From: Cupriavidus taiwanensis LMG 19424
Lineage (GTDB): Bacteria > Pseudomonadota > Gammaproteobacteria > Burkholderiales > Burkholderiaceae
Length of the DNA: 64,000 bases
Assembly: GCF_000069785.1 (NCBI RefSeq)
Contig: NC_010530.1
Coordinates: 111,001-175,000 of the forward strand
Direction of reading: 5' to 3'
Below, piece by piece: positions 62,094 through 64,000 of the stretch. A model generated the notes under the pieces. It did no database searches. It was not told where the DNA came from and worked only from the letters and a program-made list of their open reading frames with translations. Within the stretch, counting starts at the first letter, position 1. Each line of letters starts with the position of its first letter. A program made the position numbers and the translations under genes.

Positions 62094-62435
62094 ATGAGCA
62101 CAGAACTGAAGACCCGCCTTGCCCAGATCAACAAGCAGTTCGCCGCGCTCGCGCAAGTTCAGCCGGCGGCAATGAGCGCATTCCAGGGCCTGATGAAGGC
62201 CGCCACGCAGGAAGGCAGCCTGCCGGCCTCCGTCAAGGAACTGGTCGCGGTGGCGCTGGCCGTGCAAAAGGGCTGCGACGACTGCGTGCTGTTCCACACG
62301 GCGCAGGCATTGTGCCACGGCGCCGCGCGCGAGCAACTGGCCGAAGTGCTGGCACTCAATATCGAGATGGGCGGCGGCCCGGGCGCGATGTATGCGTCGA
62401 AAGCTCTGGCCTATTTCGATGCGCTCAACGGCTAG
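62094..62435 (+). CDS. AhpD-like (carboxymuconolactone decarboxylase family) protein
   Basis: This 113-residue protein has the CxxC active site in VQKGCDDCVLFHTAQALCHGA (Cys-Asp-Asp-Cys with the following His), typical of the AhpD/CMD fold, and helices KELVAVALAV and AEVLALNIEMGGG. Such proteins reduce peroxides or act as disulfide reductases, often with lipoyl adducts as electron donors. Its place after acoC, whose lipoyl domain could serve as electron source, fits this. The start is ATG 62094. Confidence 0.88.
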   Translation: MSTELKTRLAQINKQFAALAQVQPAAMSAFQGLMKAATQEGSLPASVKELVAVALAVQKGCDDCVLFHTAQALCHGAAREQLAEVLALNIEMGGGPGAMYASKALAYFDALNG

Positions 62436-62481
62436 CGTTGCTACACTCGGCGCATTGCCAATCCCGGGCGGGTGCCAGCCG

Positions 62482-63243
62482 ATGCCGTTTGGTTTTGTCG
62501 AGATCATTGCCGCCGGCCACGCCGGCAGCGACCCGCTGCAGGACGAACTGGCGCTGCTGGAGCTTGCTGCCCAGGGCCGGCACGTGGCGCAGTTATGGGA
62601 GGCACCGTTGTCCCTGGTGGTACCGCGCACCTACCTGCGCCACGCGGCGCTGGAAACAGCGCGCGCCGATTTCGCCCGGCAGGGGTGTCCGGTGTTCCTG
62701 CGCATGTCCGGCGGCGGACTGGTTCCACAGGGACCCGGCATCCTCAACCTGAGCCTGGCTTACCCCGTCGGACAGCCGCCAGGCGCGCTCAGCGACGCGG
62801 TCTACCTGCACCTGTGCGCCGTGATCGCCGGCGCGCTGTGCCCGCTCGGCATCGAGACCCACTGGCAGGCGGTGGCCGGGTCGTTTTGCGACGGCCGCTA
62901 CAACCTCGCCTGGGGTCCGCCCGAAGCCGCCCGCAAGATCGCGGGCACGGCCCAGTACTGGCGGCGCGCGCCAGCGGCCATGCAGGCGGCCGACGGCCAG
63001 CGCCACCTGGTGCTGGCCCACGCGGTGCTGCTGGTCAACGCCGACCCGCAGCTGATCAATGCGCGCGCCAATGCCTTCGAGGCGGCCATCGGCAGCGAGC
63101 GGCGTTATGACGCGAGCAAGGTCGTCAGCGTGCGCGAGGCGCTCCTGGCCTGCGGGCGTGCCGCGCCGGACGATGCCGCGCTGATGGCGGAGGTCTCGGA
63201 CGCGCTGCGCTGGAGCCTCGGGCAGCATCCGGCGCCGGCCTAA
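62482..63243 (+). CDS. Lipoate-protein-ligase-like (BPL/LplA/LipB family) protein
   Basis: This 253-residue protein starts at ATG 62482 (MPFGFVEI). It carries the lipoate-ligase fold: FLRMSGGGLVPQGPGILNLSLAYP (the SGGG loop) and RKIAGTAQYW with the catalytic Lys-type residue, plus WQAVAGSFCDGRYNLAWG. Standard LplA proteins have RRxSGGGAV(F/Y)H; here the GL-VPQ variant is seen, so the activity may differ. It is shorter than full LplA (about 330 residues) and lacks the C-terminal domain, as do bacterial LipB/LipL types. Likely role: lipoylation of AcoC. It converges on the DUF3047 gene with four shared bases. Confidence 0.8.
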   Translation: MPFGFVEIIAAGHAGSDPLQDELALLELAAQGRHVAQLWEAPLSLVVPRTYLRHAALETARADFARQGCPVFLRMSGGGLVPQGPGILNLSLAYPVGQPPGALSDAVYLHLCAVIAGALCPLGIETHWQAVAGSFCDGRYNLAWGPPEAARKIAGTAQYWRRAPAAMQAADGQRHLVLAHAVLLVNADPQLINARANAFEAAIGSERRYDASKVVSVREALLACGRAAPDDAALMAEVSDALRWSLGQHPAPA

Positions 63244-63989
63244 TCCTTCGCCGCGGTGCCTGGCAAGAAGCGGATGTCGCCGTACCAGGCGCGGGCCGAG
63301 GCATGGGTATTGTCGGTGTCGGTCATGATGCCGTAGGCCTTGAGCGGTCCGGGCGGCTCGCGGAATACGCGTTCATAGTCCCGTGCCACGTTGCGCCGCA
63401 GGTCCTGCCATTTGCCGGCATCGCCCGCGCCGGAGACCACGATCATCTGCACGCGACCGGTATGCGGATTCGGGATGACGGTGCCGGGCGCCGCACTGGT
63501 CGACCACACATACATCAGCGTGGCATAGGGCAGTTCCTCGCCGGCCACGGTCCTGGCCAGCTGTATCGCGGCGCGATCGCCCAGCGAGAGCTTGCTGGTG
63601 TCGCCGTCGAAGAAGAACACCAGCCGGGCCGGCGCGTCCTCGCGTGCGCCGTCGCGGTTGTCGGCGCCGGGTATGGCCGCCTCGGCCTTCCAGCGCCAGG
63701 CGACCACGGGGGTACGCGCCAGATCCACGTCGCCGGCGTGCATCAGCGCGGATGCCGAGCCATTGGCTTGCGCCCGCAGCACCGTCGTACCGCCATCGGC
63801 CACCAGTTCGTACTCGGTCCTGGCCTTGCCTTCGGCCACTGGTAAATTTTTCCAGTCCGTCGGCAGCGCACCGCCCGGCTTGCGCTCGGAAAGCACGAGT
63901 CCAGGCTTGCCGCCTTGCGCGGGCGCGGGAAGCGAGGCAAGCAGCAGGGTGGCGCACAGGGCGAGGCGCAAGGCAGCGGAGGTCTTCAT
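63240..63989 (-). CDS. Exported DUF3047 protein
   Basis: This 249-residue protein starts at ATG 63989. A signal peptide (MKTSAALRLALCATLLLASLPAPAQG) precedes a beta-rich domain with WKNLPVAEGKARTEYELVADGGTTVLRAQANGSASAL abbreviated: TEYELVADGGTTVLRA, then VAWRWKAEA and LVFFFDGD. Only a family number (DUF3047) applies; no enzymatic residues are known. It is predicted periplasmic or outer-membrane-associated. It overlaps the lipoate-ligase-like gene by four bases at the 3' ends. The promoter lies beyond the window edge. Confidence 0.85.
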   Translation of the reverse strand: MKTSAALRLALCATLLLASLPAPAQGGKPGLVLSERKPGGALPTDWKNLPVAEGKARTEYELVADGGTTVLRAQANGSASALMHAGDVDLARTPVVAWRWKAEAAIPGADNRDGAREDAPARLVFFFDGDTSKLSLGDRAAIQLARTVAGEELPYATLMYVWSTSAAPGTVIPNPHTGRVQMIVVSGAGDAGKWQDLRRNVARDYERVFREPPGPLKAYGIMTDTDNTHASARAWYGDIRFLPGTAAKD

Positions 63990-64000
63990 GGCGGATCAGC

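Overview
The window is a high-GC chromosome segment that looks like Cupriavidus (Burkholderiales). The evidence is the acoXABC acetoin operon arrangement, several tripartite-tricarboxylate (Bug) solute-binding proteins without local permeases, Burkholderiales-type trimeric porins with a C-terminal Phe, a DUF3649/PepSY/DUF3325 iron-linked triplet, a FadR-type D-glucarate locus and a second fusA. The genus is inferred from gene content, not from a marker gene. No tRNA, rRNA, CRISPR array, transposase or integrase was seen.

Layout. 0-4 kb: end of a phosphonate-type ABC binding protein, a PadR-like regulator, a DMT exporter, and a Fur paralog with a Cys-rich small protein. 4.3-16.65 kb: a catabolic block of lower and uneven GC with porin, alpha/beta hydrolase, EntE-like aryl-acid ligase, VOC dioxygenase, salicylyl-CoA-5-hydroxylase-like flavoprotein, hotdog thioesterase, maleate isomerase, MFS carrier, TetR regulator, Bug protein and exported metallo-beta-lactamase-fold hydrolase. 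Its right edge coincides with truncation of a P-loop kinase gene. 17.4-21.8 kb: a secreted DPY-repeat protein, Ohr, a tiny membrane protein, a YcaC-like hydrolase, and the PepSY triplet behind a Fur box. 21.9-30.2 kb: a hybrid kinase with two kinase cores and three receivers, a PRC-barrel protein, fusA and an orphan LuxR-type response regulator. 30.2-37.6 kb: a D-glucarate regulon (FadR-type regulator, gudD, two Bug proteins, dioxovalerate dehydrogenase, kdgD) with three copies of one operator. 37.9-45.8 kb: a DedA-rhodanese fusion, then a peptide-use cluster (DUF1177, porin, PepE, class V aminotransferase, OPT transporter, IclR). 46-51 kb: a frameshifted patatin-like membrane gene, a second IclR paralog and a luciferase-like monooxygenase. 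51-57.4 kb: an AcoR-like activator and a LysR/amidohydrolase/MFS/beta-propeller sugar-lactone-type operon. 57.4-64 kb: acoXABC behind a sigma-54 promoter, an AhpD-like protein, a lipoate-ligase-like protein and a DUF3047 protein.

The best candidate for an undescribed system is the 4.3-16.65 kb block. Read in order, its enzymes could activate an ortho-hydroxy aromatic (or heteroaromatic) acid as a CoA thioester, hydroxylate it while CoA-bound, release the product, cleave the ring with a VOC enzyme and turn maleate into fumarate. Three promoters in the block share an ATTTGA/TCAAAT operator, and the local TetR protein is the natural candidate to bind it. The substrate and step order are inference.

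Elsewhere, the AcoR-like activator probably drives acoXABC through the sigma-54 site at 57663-57679, and the lipoate-ligase-like gene downstream could lipoylate AcoC. No E3 (acoL) gene is in the window.
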